Origin: Rachicladosporium sp. CCFEE 5018
Lineage: Eukaryota > Ascomycota > Dothideomycetes > Cladosporiales > Cladosporiaceae
Length of the DNA stretch: 64,000 nt
Direction of reading: 5' to 3'
Assembly: GCA_002077045.2 (NCBI GenBank)
Contig: KZ111145.1
Span: forward strand, 1,176,321-1,240,320
In this document: positions 54,108 to 64,000 of the stretch, piece by piece
Numbering within the stretch: position 1 is the first letter of the stretch
Layout of the letters: each line of letters begins with the position of its first letter
Made by a program: the position numbers and the translations under genes
Notes under the pieces: model-generated
The model's input: only the letters and a program-made list of their open reading frames with translations
What the model was told of the DNA's origin: nothing
Database searches by the model: none

Positions 54108-55458
54108 ATGGCGGAAGTCCCCATCGGTACCTCTCACTTCCCCTCCCCCACCATGTCCCCAGCTGACACCCCCCAGTCCTCGATGGCGGGACTGGCTTCC
54201 TCAAAGCTGGCTATGCCGGCACTGTATGTCCTATCCGATCTCACGATACCCTGTCCAAGTCACTTAATAGCTTATGCTCAATCCCCAGAACTTCCCCGAC
54301 CACCAATACCCCTCCATAGTCGGCCGCCCCATCCTCCGCACAGAAGAGCAAAACCAGGAAGGCATAGTCCTCAAGGACATCATGTGCGGCGACGAAGCCG
54401 CAGCAGCACGAAGCATGCTCCAAATCACATATCCAGTGCGTTCCCGCCCAGACCCTTAGCCCTTCCCTCAGCATCCTACTGACCGGAGCGGACTGCTACA
54501 GATGGAGAACGGCATCGTAAAACGCTGGGACGACATGCAACACCTCTGGGACTACACCTTCTACGAGAAAATGAAGCTGGACCCCACAAACCGCAAAATC
54601 CTTCTCACCGAACCCCCCATGAACCCCCTCAAAAACCGCGAACACATGGCCGAAGTCATGTTCGAGCGCTACGGTTTCGGCGGCCTCTACGTCGCCATCC
54701 AAGCCGTGCTAGCCCTCTACGCGCAAGGCCTAAGCAGCGGCGTAGTAGTGGATTCAGGTGACGGCGTAACGCACATTGTACCGGTGTACGAGTCCACCGT
54801 GTTGAACCATTTGACGCGGCGACTAGATGTCGCCGGCCGAGACGTGACGCGGAATCTCATCTCCCTCCTCCTACGACGAGGCTACGCTCTAAACCGCACA
54901 GCAGACTTCGAAACCGTGCGCGCGATAAAGGAGAAGCTGTGCTACGTCTCCTACGACCTCGCGCTCGACCAGAAGCTCTCCGAAGACACCACAGTCCTCG
55001 TAGAATCCTACACCCTCCCCGACGGCCGCGTCATCCGCGTCGGCAGCGAACGCTTCGAAGCCCCCGAATGCCTCTTTCAACCCCACCTGGTCGACGTCGA
55101 ACAACCCGGCATAGCCGAATTCCTATTCCAAACCATCCAGTCCGCAGACGTCGATATCCGCAGTTCCCTCTACCGCGCCATCGTGCTCTCCGGCGGCTCG
55201 TCAATGTACCCCGGCCTGCCTTCCCGAATGGAGAAAGAAATCAAGCAGTTGTGGCTGACGCGGGTGTTGAAGGGCGATCCCGAACGTTTGGAGAAGTTCA
55301 AGGTGAGGATTGAGGATCCACCCAGAAGGAGGCATATGGTGTTTCTTGGGGGGGCGGTGTTGGCGAATATCATGGCGGAGAGGGAGGATATGTGGGTTTC
55401 GAAAGCGGAGTGGCAGGAGCAGGGCCCAAGAGCGTTGGAGAAGTTGGGTGGGCGGTGA
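54108..55458 (+). CDS. ARP2: Actin-related protein 2 (copy 2)
   Basis: Exons 54108-54126, 54177-54223, 54289-54435 and 54502-55458 mirror copy 1 exactly in length and encode 389 residues. The actin-fold motifs (VLDGGTGFLKAGYA across the first junction, VVDSGDGVTHIVPVYE, VLSGGSSMYPGLPSR) are intact. One residue differs from copy 1. Coding divergence is almost entirely synonymous and clustered, for example about 20 changes in the 120 bases around 54725-54845 against few in the 5' part of the exon. The function is the same as for copy 1, in the Arp2/3 complex. Confidence 0.95.
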
Positions 55459-56183
55459 GAGCTGCGATGAGAGTCATACGGGTGCACCTAGTCGCTACAA
55501 TTGCGTCCAGGGGCCTAGGGATGGCGTCTTCCGGCGTGGCTGGAAGCAATGGCGACGCCAGCCATGACTACCATAGCGGCACGGAAGCAGGCTTGTATGC
55601 CCGGAGTGCATGCGAGATGGCTTGCTTGATGCCCTGAGGAAGTCTGAGAGAGACTGCAGTAGACAGACTTCGCACGCACTAAAAGCTCGTTACGACTAGC
55701 CCGCGCCTTACGCCCATCAGCACAGCCCATTTGTCGTCCAAAGGTAGATTAGATGCAGTTTGGTGGTCATGAGGGCATGTTCAACCGCACATACCTCGCG
55801 AATGAGATGGGAACGAGAGATCGAGAGGCATGGACGACTGCCGAAGTCTTACTTTCTGATTGTCTAATACAGCGCTTGCTACTTCGTGTGACCTCGATCG
55901 GCCGCTCATCGACATGAGCGCCCAAATTTGGGCATACCTCTGCTGCGCTCCAAGAGCGCGCCTTTGTGAGCTCCTTCAGACATTCATCGACGTCTCTCGC
56001 GCATGTTGCGCCCGTCTTGCTCTCGACAAGAACTCCAAACAAGGGAGACATCATGGTCGATCCCTGACATTATTCCCTCCAACGCCCTGCGATGCTCATG
56101 CTGTACAGGTCATTCCCCTTACCGCACCCTCGACGCACCGCTGGTCTCAGCTCACAAAGCCAGGCAAACATCTAGTACGGCTC
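55459..56183. other. Spacer between ARP2 and DBP5, copy 2
   Basis: 725 bases, about 97% identical to 50053-50776. No gene recognised. Confidence 0.6.
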
Positions 56184-57871
56184 CTAGCCATCCATAGTGA
56201 CCTCCTTCGCCGCCTGAACCGGCTCACTCTTCACCTCCACCTTCGTCTCCTCCTTCGCCCCCGCATTCCTCGCGTTCTTCATAACGCCCTTCAGCATCTT
56301 CTCCACAGCGTCCCAATCACTCGTGTCCAGCCTCGTAGGCTCGATGCCAAAGTGACGACCGATCTCTTGCAGCATCTCCCAGCTGCGACGGTCATGCACG
56401 AAGGTTAGGGCGGCGCCGGTGCGGCCGAAACGACCGGTACGACCGATGCGGTGGAGGTAAGTCTCATAGTCTGGCTGGTGGTCTTGTGTGGTGGGTACGT
56501 CGTAGTTGATGACCATTGTCACGGTTTGAACGTCGATGCCACGGGCGAGGACGTTAGTAGTGATGAGGACTTTCGCCTCGCCTGTGCGGAAACGGTTGAA
56601 GACTGCGTCACGCTCGGAGCCTTCAAGGGCGCCGGAGAGGGCTGCTACGGCGTGGCCAGACGCGACCATGCGCTTCTCGATTTCGGTTGCCGTGTCGCGA
56701 CGACGCACGAAGATGATCGACGAGGCAATTGTCATGAGGGAGTAAAACTTTAGGAGTGCCTCGTACTTTGCCTCGTCGCTGTCACAGTCAAGGTACATTT
56801 GCTTGATACCTTTGACTGTGAGCTTCTCCACCTCGAGTGTGATCTGATTCGAGTTGGGTGCGAAGGTGTTCGCGAAGTTGAGCACCTGATCCGGGAAGGT
56901 GGCGGAGAAAAGGACGATCTGTGCGTTCTTAGGTAGTTGCTGCTTCACACGTTGGCACTGGTCGCCCATGCCGCCAATGTCCAGCATATTGTCGGCCTCA
57001 TCTAGAGTCAGTACCTTGATGGAGCAGGTGTCGAGTTGGCGGCGCTTCATCACGTCCATCACCGTGCCGGGTGTACCGACGATGATCTGGCCGACGACCG
57101 GCTTGCCGCGATTGGCAGGGTTGGGAATTGCCTCGCCGATAGTGAGGCCGTCAGCTTCCATGAACATGCCGAGCATCTTCGCCACACTAGCGATCTGGCG
57201 TGCTAGCTCACGCGTGGGAGCGAGGACAAGACACTGTGGGCTGGGATTCGAAAGGTCGATGCGCGTGAGCATGTTGAGTGTGAAGGCAGCCGTCTTGCCC
57301 GTGCCAGATTGTGACTGGCCAATGAAGTTTGAGGCGGGGTTCTTCATGAGTAGGGGCAGGGCACGCTCCTGGATCTTAGAAGGCTTATGGAAGCCGTTGA
57401 GGGCGAGTGAGCGCTGTAGGGCGTCTGACCTGCATGAATTCAGTATAAGATGCAGTAAGCGGTAGCGCATGTGACGTACAGGTTCAGCTCATCAAAGCTC
57501 TTGATCGAATTGAGAGGGCTGTTTGGATCACCCTGAAGGTCGGCGAGCTTGACATTGACGTCGAATTCGGGCTCATCGAGTCCGGACCCGTTCAGCCAAG
57601 TGCTAGCGCCGTCACCTTGCGCCACGCTGAGTGATGAGTCGTCTGAAGTATTGGGCTTAGAAGGTGTCTCTTTGGGGACTTCGGTCGCGACGACCTTCTC
57701 GACTGGAGGTGGCTGTGGCGTCGATTCGGTGGGTGTTTCGACTTCATCCGCCCAGTTGAACTTCTCAGTGGGCTTGTCTGAGGCTGTGCTGTTCGCTTTG
57801 TCTGGGAATGACAGGCGATCGGCGAAGCTTTTGGCTATGCCACTCGTGTCTCCCGCTTTGTTGTCCGCCAT
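56184..57871 (-). CDS. DBP5: ATP-dependent RNA helicase DBP5 (copy 2, complete)
   Basis: Exons 57871-57480 and 57429-56184 with a 50-nt intron encode 545 residues. After an acidic, Pro/Thr-rich N-terminus come the Q motif GFHKPSKIQERALP near 145, SQSGTGKT near 174 (motif I), APTRELA near 200, GTPGTV, LDEADNML near 271, FSATFPD near 302, VLARGIDV near 426 and HRIGRTGRFGRTG near 456. Dbp5/DDX19 acts at the cytoplasmic face of the nuclear pore, removing export factors from mRNA with Gle1 and inositol hexakisphosphate, and also in translation termination. The tail is Lys/Glu-rich. The gene is divergent from BZZ1. Confidence 0.95.
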
Positions 57872-58337
57872 TGCGAAGTGAAGGTTAAGTTTGCTGCAGT
57901 GAATGATGTGTCTCGTGCTGCAGGCGAGTGCAGCGCTGGAACCACGTGAAAGTAGCTTTGAGCGTAGTGATAGCGTCAAGTGATGGTGACGGACGCCCCT
58001 CTCGTCTCTAGGTCGTATCCACGTCTTGCAGTAAATTGATGAAGTGTTGCATGAATCAGTGAAGTCGATCAACAATTATTCGAGAGCCCCACGCGCAGGC
58101 CATCTGCAAGCGCGGGGCAGGCAGGTCCCGCAAGCCGCGTTGCAGGGATGACCCACATTGCACCTGAATCGCTGTCCATGTACACCGTGGATAAATGAAG
58201 ACGCGGATGTGGAGGCGCCGAGCAATGGACTGCAGCAAGTGACAAGTCCACGTCTCGGCACAGCGCATACCGGACACAGTATTGCTAGACACATGCTATG
58301 TTTCACGACTGCAGTACACCCTCACCAATGACGAACG
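57872..58337. promoter_or_regulatory. Divergent promoter region DBP5 / BZZ1
   Basis: 466 bases between divergent start codons. Both promoters and leaders should be here. I recognise no specific element. Confidence 0.5.
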
Positions 58338-60782
58338 ATGGCCGAGGTTGACATTGCACCCAACTTCGGCGCTGAGCTGAAGGATGGCTTCAAGAACGCC
58401 AATGCATGGGTTGGCGGCGGCATTCAATGGCTGGATGACATCCAAGCCTTCTACCGCGAGCGTGCTGTGATTGAAAAGGACTATTCGGCCAAACTCGCGG
58501 CGCTTGCGAAGAAGTACTTCGACAAGAAGCTCAAGAAGAGCAGTAGTTTGAGTGTGGGAGACACTCCGACGGTCACGCCGGGATCGCTGGAGAGTGCCTC
58601 TATGACCACGTGGACTGTGCAATTGTCGACACTTGAATCGAGAGCAGCAGAGCATGAGCGCTTCAGTCAGCAATTGGTTACTGGCCTTGCAGAGCCCTTG
58701 AAGAATCTCGCTGCACGATACGAGGATCTGCGCAAGCAACACGAGGGCTATGCGGCGAAGCTGGAGAAGGAGCGGGATTCATCGTACGGAGATCTGAAGA
58801 AGACCAAGGGCAAATACGACAGCGTATGTCAGGAAGTCGAGAATAAGCGAAAGAAGATAGAAAGTTCATTCGATCATGGCAAGACGAAGGCGCAAGGAGC
58901 ATACGTGCAGCAGCAGGCTGACATGCGTAATACGAAGGTTTGTCTGGTATAGCAAGATATGGTGGCGTTATGCTGAAGAAGTGGTAGAACACATACCTGA
59001 TCACGATCAATGTCACGAATAAGCAGAAGGAGAGATACTACTACGAGTATGTCCCCGAACTCCTCGACGTAAGAATCACCAGACCTCAAGCTGCACTATC
59101 GAGCACGTACACTCAAGTACATCTGCTGACGATCTGTCGACTAGGCCTTGCAAGCTCTATCCGAAGCTCGAACAGCAACCTTGAACAACATCTGGAGCGC
59201 CGCATCGACGATGGAAACGCAGACACTCGACCGATCGCTGCAACTAATGTCGCATCTTTCCTCCGAGATACCTCGAAACAATCCCGTCCTCGACAGCATG
59301 ATGTTCGTTCGCCACAATGCACTCCAGCACTGGCAACCGCCATCCGACTTCGTATTCGAGCCGAGTCCAGTGTGGCTAGACGACAACAGCATGGCCTCCG
59401 ATCCGCAAAGTCGCACCTTCCTGATGAACATCCTTTCGAAGTCCAAGTCCTCACTTGGAGCACTGCGAAAGGAATGTGAGGCTAAGCGCCGGGAGGTGGA
59501 CGGCGCAAAACGAGTCCGTCAAGCCATTCGCGAAGGCAAAGACAAACGAGATGAAGTCGAGGTCGTGCGATCGCTATTTGTGCATTCCGAATCACTCCAC
59601 GAAGCCGAACGCCGCCGTGTGACAGCGGAAGTCGAAGTTGAGACCATCACGGCAGTCATGGGCGACATCAGTGTAGGTATGCGGGCTCACAAGTTCGAGA
59701 ACAAGACGTTCAAGATACCGACGAACTGCGATCTCTGTAGCGATCGCATATGGGGACTGTCGGCAAAGGGATTGAGTTGCATGGACTGTGGCTATACGTG
59801 CCATTTGAAGTGCGAGCTCAAAGTGCCCGCAGACTGTCCAGGAGAGCTCGACAAAGATGCGAGAAAAGCCGCCAAAGCGCAGCGACAGGTCGAGGCGCAG
59901 AACATGGCCGCGACACCTGCTAGGCCTGAGATGGTAACTAATGGTAACGGCAATGGAACAAGCTCGCATCGAGACTCTCTGCCATCACTCCAGCGAAGCG
60001 ACACGATCGGGTCTATGAACACCCTTTCGTCAGGGTATGCCGCATCTGCCCATCGATCCGTGTCTGGAGCGACGGTCACAAGTCCTGTAGAGGCGAAGCC
60101 AGCACCGATTAGTAAGGGGCACAGAGTCATGGCTCCGCCGCCTGCGGCTTACAAAACCGCTGCGGATAACGATGACAGCAGCTCGAACGAGCAGAAGGGA
60201 AAGATGCTATACGCCTACGCAGCCAACGGCGTTGGCGAGATCTCGGTCTCGGAAGGCATCGACTTTGCAGTCGTGGAGCCAGACGGTACGTCTCCCCAAT
60301 CATTCCTCCCTCTGTTCAAATTGTTCAGCCCACTGACTTGTGATTTTGTTACAGACGGTTCAGGCTGGCTCCGCATCCGGCCCCTCTCACCCTTCTCCTC
60401 TCAAACCCCCGGCCTGGTACCCACATCCTACACCGAGCTCCAACCTCGTCCTTCACCACGCCCGATCTCAACGCTCAGCTCCGCCGCCTCTGCTTCTACG
60501 ACCTCGCTAAATTCCTATACAGCGCCACGGAAGCAAGGCCCTGCTGTTGCGCCACGGCGAGGGAAGCGGACGGTGTCTACGAGTGGTGGGCCGGGGGCAG
60601 GGGCTGGGGTGAAGTACGTGGAGGCGCTGTATACGTACGAACCCTCAGGGGATGGGGAGACGGGAATGACTGCAGGCGAGCGGTTGGTACTGATCAAAGA
60701 TGATGAGGGAGATGGGTGGTGTACTGTGCGAGGCAGTAAGGGTGAAGGCGTGGTGCCTGCTGGGTGGGTAAAAGCTTCATAG
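58338..60782 (+). CDS. BZZ1: BZZ1-like F-BAR / C1 / double SH3 protein
   Basis: Exons 58338-58937, 58988-59068, 59145-60285 and 60355-60782 encode 749 residues. An F-BAR domain fills about residues 1-280 (FGAELKDGFKNANAWVGGGI, then YSAKLAALAKKYFDKK, and after splicing KNTYLITINVTNKQKERYYY-like sequence). A coiled segment follows. A C1 zinc finger is at about 409-457 with H-x12-C-x2-C spacing (HKFENKTFKIPTNCDLC). Two SH3 domains are at about 580-640 and 692-749 (ALYTYEPSGDGE, GEGVVPAGWVKAS). Yeast Bzz1 binds membranes and Las17/WASP and promotes Arp2/3-dependent actin assembly at endocytic sites. The 69-nt third intron is stop-free but its removal restores EPDDGSGWLRI in the first SH3. Confidence 0.92.
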
Positions 60783-60835
60783 CCGCTATCTCTCTCCACC
60801 CTAATCCCGAACGCCCTGCCTTGGTCCCTACATGA

Positions 60836-62727
60836 CTACCGCTTCACGTCCGGCTCCCAAGACATCCGACTCGGCTGCCCGATCCCCTCTTCCCTCCCTG
60901 TGCCTAGTTCTTGTACGTCGCTGCCTGGCATCTCGTAGATTGCGCTTCGCCCTTCTACTTCGTGCGCGACGGCGTACTTGCCGTCGCTGCCGAAGTAGCC
61001 TGCCTCTCCACGCCCGCCGTCCATCTCCGAGTAGCCGGCCTTGTTAGGATCAAGCTTATGCGGACTGTCCAGCTCCTGAGCATAAGGTTTATGCGGCGCA
61101 GTGAGCTCGTGGATCTCCCCCCCTCCAAGTTCGCCGCCGATAGGCGCCGATATGAAGGGTCTTCCTTCGTTGTCCGTCGAGTTGGGTGAAGGAGGGGAAG
61201 GGTTCTTAGCTTCCAGCTCCGCGGCTTTGGCAGCGCGGGTCTTCGTGCTGCGACGTCGGAGGAACCAGATGAGCAAGGCTATGAGGGCTATGAGGGCGAT
61301 GATGCCTACGACCACGCCTGCAATTGCGCCTGCACCAAAAGACGAGGAGGATGAGGAGGATGCGGCGCGGGCTTTGGACGTCCAGTCGGGGGAAAGGATG
61401 AAGTGGATATTCGTGTTTTGCAGCGCCATCTGGTCCCATTTGCAGGGTGCTACTGTGAAGTTGCCGCGGTCGTAATCAGCTATGATATACGCCTCCTGGA
61501 AGAATGCGCGGCCGAGTGTGTATTGCGATTCGTTCGCCGCCCGCTGCAGGGGAAAGTAGTAGGATGTTGTGCCGTTGTCGATGATTGGGAAGGAAACGTT
61601 CAGGTCGAAGGCGCCGTATGGTAGACCTATGTCGACTGTCGAGCTGCCGTTGGTGAGCGTGAAGTTCACGTATGCGCCGTTGGTTGTCAGAGTTTGGTGC
61701 TTATCGCCGCTGACGAGATAGCGGTTCACGGTGCTGTTGTATTCCAGCCCAAACGCGTTTTCGAAGGCGCTGCAGGCAGTTCCAGGGAGCCAGATCTCGG
61801 CCACCGTGGAGTCCAGGTAAGCTGAGATTTGCCCGTCAGGCAGGAGGTTCTTATTGCCTCGCGCGTCCCCTGTAGATATGGCGCTGATGTCTACGAGCAA
61901 GTCTCGCGATATGTCGCCACCGAACTTGAAGGTTGTGTCAGTGGGTTTGAAGCGGGATGTGTCGTAGCCGCCTAGTGTGAGGGAGCCGTAGACTTTGTTG
62001 AAGCGGTATTGGTTGCCGGCTGTGTAGCCGTAAGAGCGGCTGGGGATGCCACTGCTGTTGTAAAGCAACTCCATGAACGAAGGCTGCGGGCTGTTCAGGG
62101 TGCTGAAGTTAGTCGGCAGTGGGTTGAGCCCGAAGATGCCAATCCAGTAGTTCGAGTCTGCGATCGCGAAGAGCACTGAATGATCGACCTTGGGTCCTCC
62201 CGAGCCCTGCCATCCTAGCGTGATGTCTTCGTACCCAGCGTCGCCAGTCGTATCCAGCCCCAGATTCGACTCGATCTCGGTCCCGTATGGTGTGAGTGGT
62301 TGGTATGTCACACTTCTACTCCAGTCGTATGTGAAGCCTCGGATGTTGTTGCAGTCTGGAACGTAGTACGCTGGACATCCCCCGGTGCCGTTTATCACCC
62401 ATGTATTGTAGCCCGCGGTCGAGGGCATGACTCGGACATTTTGTGTCTGTACAGTGCCGCCGCCGAGTTGCAGGGGAAATGACGACCATGGCCCGTCTGA
62501 ATGCAAATCAGCCATCGCTCCTGCCATCTGCCGCTCTGTATGCTCTTACCATTTCCGTCCCAATATTGACTCGGCGCAATGCTGATCGCAGCTGGTATCG
62601 TGACATTGCTCGAGTCCGCTCGTCTGCTTAGCCTCCTCACATTCTTTGCCCACACCTCTGGTACCGAGACTGCAACTGTCGATTGCACCAACGCCAATAT
62701 CCATAACAGGTCTCGTGAGACCACCAT
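60836..62727 (-). CDS. Aspartic protease-like single-pass membrane protein, probably inactive
   Basis: Exons 62727-62550 and 62496-60836 with a 53-nt intron encode 612 residues. A signal peptide (VVSRDLLWILALVQSTVAVS) is followed by an ectodomain of the pepsin-like A1 fold: WSSFPLQLG, a VINGTGGCP loop, WIGIFGLNPLP, YGSLTLGGYD, and LGRAFFQEAYIIADYDR near the end. The two catalytic motifs are not standard: where DTGS is expected the sequence is PSTAGYNTW, and the second site reads YLDSTVAEIW. Many possible N-glycosylation sites are present. A Ser-rich stalk leads to a transmembrane helix near residues 444-470 and an acidic, Pro-rich cytosolic tail of about 140 residues. Loss of the first Asp argues for a non-proteolytic surface receptor or scaffold role, which is inference. 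Confidence 0.82.
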
Positions 62728-64000
62728 TGCCGTCACGCAGCGCGCCCGCGCACTGTCAGCTGAAGTCCTCCAGAGACCGTACTAGGTGAGACAGAACAGC
62801 AACGTGTATGGCGTAAGATCAGCGATCGAGACTCGAACGAGACAAGAGTACAGAAAGATGACGCTGTACGAAAGGAAAGAACATTGCAAGGCTCGTACTC
62901 GTACAGTAGTCAGGCCGTCAGGCGCAGTAGCCAGCATGCGCCGGCGCGAACGCTGTCAGCTCGAGAGGAGGTGGAGGATTCCCAGCGCTTCGCTTAACTT
63001 TGTGCAATCTATTATACACGAGAGCGCATTCTTCCGCGTTTGCGATGGTATGATTAAGCACACTTTCTCAGGCGGTGCTGTTTGGTCTTCCGCTTGCTTG
63101 AACGTCATCTGACTTCGTGTCGCCTATTCTCATTGCTCGGCATCGGTGTCAGTGGCTCGCTCGAACATTGATCCATGGCTTCGAGGGGGGCTAAATTTAG
63201 CCTTTCTGGATCTGCCAAGGCGTCCCATTGGCTGAGTTCCTTCGTACCTTGTGTTCTCGACCATCACCCACCATGATGCACGAGTCTCATGATTTTGGTC
63301 CTGCCCTCAAGGAGGGTCTTGCTATCCCCGCTGGATAAGCTGTTTTGACTGGATCTGACACGGACAACAGGCGACGCATGGCTGCCCTCCATCAGCACGC
63401 CCGGACGCCCGACGCTTCGTGAAGGTCGAGAGATTCAAGCACGAATACGGACTGCCTCCTTTTGTTCTGAAGCTCTGGGACTGTCGCGAATTTACTCACT
63501 CTTTGGCCAGCAGCAGCATTTGTCTCAAGGCGATACCCATCTCGTAGGCGCAAGTTATGATAGTGGTTTCGCATAAGTCGTCCTGGACACATCTCTACGA
63601 GCATACTTCGAATGGAGCTACAATTGTGCAAACGCGAGAGCCTGCTCATACCGATGTTTGTTACAATCTACAGCTTCGCGCACGAGTGACGATAACTCGT
63701 ATCGCACACAAGCTTCTCAGATCGTCCAGCAACAACGCCTGTACGAACTGACTGTCGGAGCGATAGACGACCTCGGGTAACACTACCGTGGCATACCTTC
63801 CTCAACAGTAGTGATTACGAAGCAGTGCTCATATCCCAGCATCAGGCTGACTCGCAATATGGAGTGAAGCTCTTATTCCCATACATGCTCAAGATGCTTC
63901 GCGCAGTCAGCACCGGCAATGCGTGCGGGGTGACATGAGTCCCGCCGGCTATGCGTTGCTCTGCTGCAAGGTACTCTGAAGACATGAGGCCGATGTGCAG
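62728..64000. other. Intergenic region to the window end, no gene recognised
   Basis: About 1.27 kb upstream of the aspartic protease-like gene. The longest plus-strand frame (62786-63112, 108 codons) has no recognisable domain or coding-like conservation. Nothing else is supported. Confidence 0.5.

Larger units (their letters stand above)
51465..56765. repeat. Duplicated block B, copy 2
   Basis: Homologous to 46182-51364. It begins within the reductase region of the NRPS-like gene and matches up to the point where copy 1 enters the gap in DBP5. It carries an EF-3 relic at 53009-53272 that is absent from copy 1. Confidence 0.95.

Overview
This window is nuclear DNA from a filamentous ascomycete. 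The evidence is protein-coding genes split by 41-78 nt GT-AG introns, moderate-to-high GC, and typical Pezizomycotina families: a Zn2Cys6 regulator, an NRPS-like A-T-R enzyme, sugar-porter and DHA1 transporters, and an arylsulfotransferase-like secreted protein. The general look of the proteins suggests a Dothideomycete, perhaps a black yeast with a duplicated or hybrid genome, but this is inference. I found no rRNA, tRNA, CRISPR or intact mobile element.

The window is a scaffold of five contigs joined by four 100-N gaps (4470-4569, 21200-21299, 37461-37560, 51365-51464). The gap length is nominal: the 37461-37560 gap replaces only 62 bases in the homologous copy. Contig 1 holds COG8 and a truncated sugar porter. 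Contig 2 holds a truncated hypothetical gene, an arylsulfotransferase-like gene, a conserved fungal gene, a fungal-N-terminal-domain gene lacking an ATG, a DnaJ gene, SPB4 and a truncated OPT transporter. Contig 3 holds a truncated DHA1 transporter, a small gene, bleomycin hydrolase, a nuclear-type basic protein, an M3 peptidase with an in-frame stop, a hypothetical gene, COG8 copy 2 and the first half of sugar porter copy 2. Contig 4 holds the rest of that porter, a Zn2Cys6 factor, a SAM35/metaxin-like gene, a full NRPS-like enzyme, SDHAF1, ARP2 and the 3' part of DBP5. Contig 5 holds the 3' part of a second NRPS-like gene, an EF-3 relic, SDHAF1, ARP2 and DBP5 copies 2, BZZ1 and an inactive-looking aspartic protease-like membrane protein.

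The main feature is duplication. Block A (COG8-sugar porter) occurs at 1-4469 and 33511-38017. Block B (NRPS-like 3' end-SDHAF1-ARP2-DBP5) occurs at 46182-51364 and again immediately across a gap at 51465-56765. Both pairs are mosaics: stretches about 80-93% alike switch abruptly to stretches 97-100% alike. This fits diverged homeologs or haplotypes patched by gene conversion and placed next to each other by the assembler, but a true segmental duplication is not excluded.

Most genes are housekeeping: Golgi tethering (COG8), ribosome biogenesis (SPB4), mRNA export (DBP5), actin patches (ARP2, BZZ1), mitochondrial assembly (SDHAF1, SAM35-like) and peptide turnover (bleomycin hydrolase, M3 peptidase). 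There is no secondary-metabolite cluster around the NRPS-like gene. Exon boundaries below were deduced by hand from splice signals, reading phase and family conservation.
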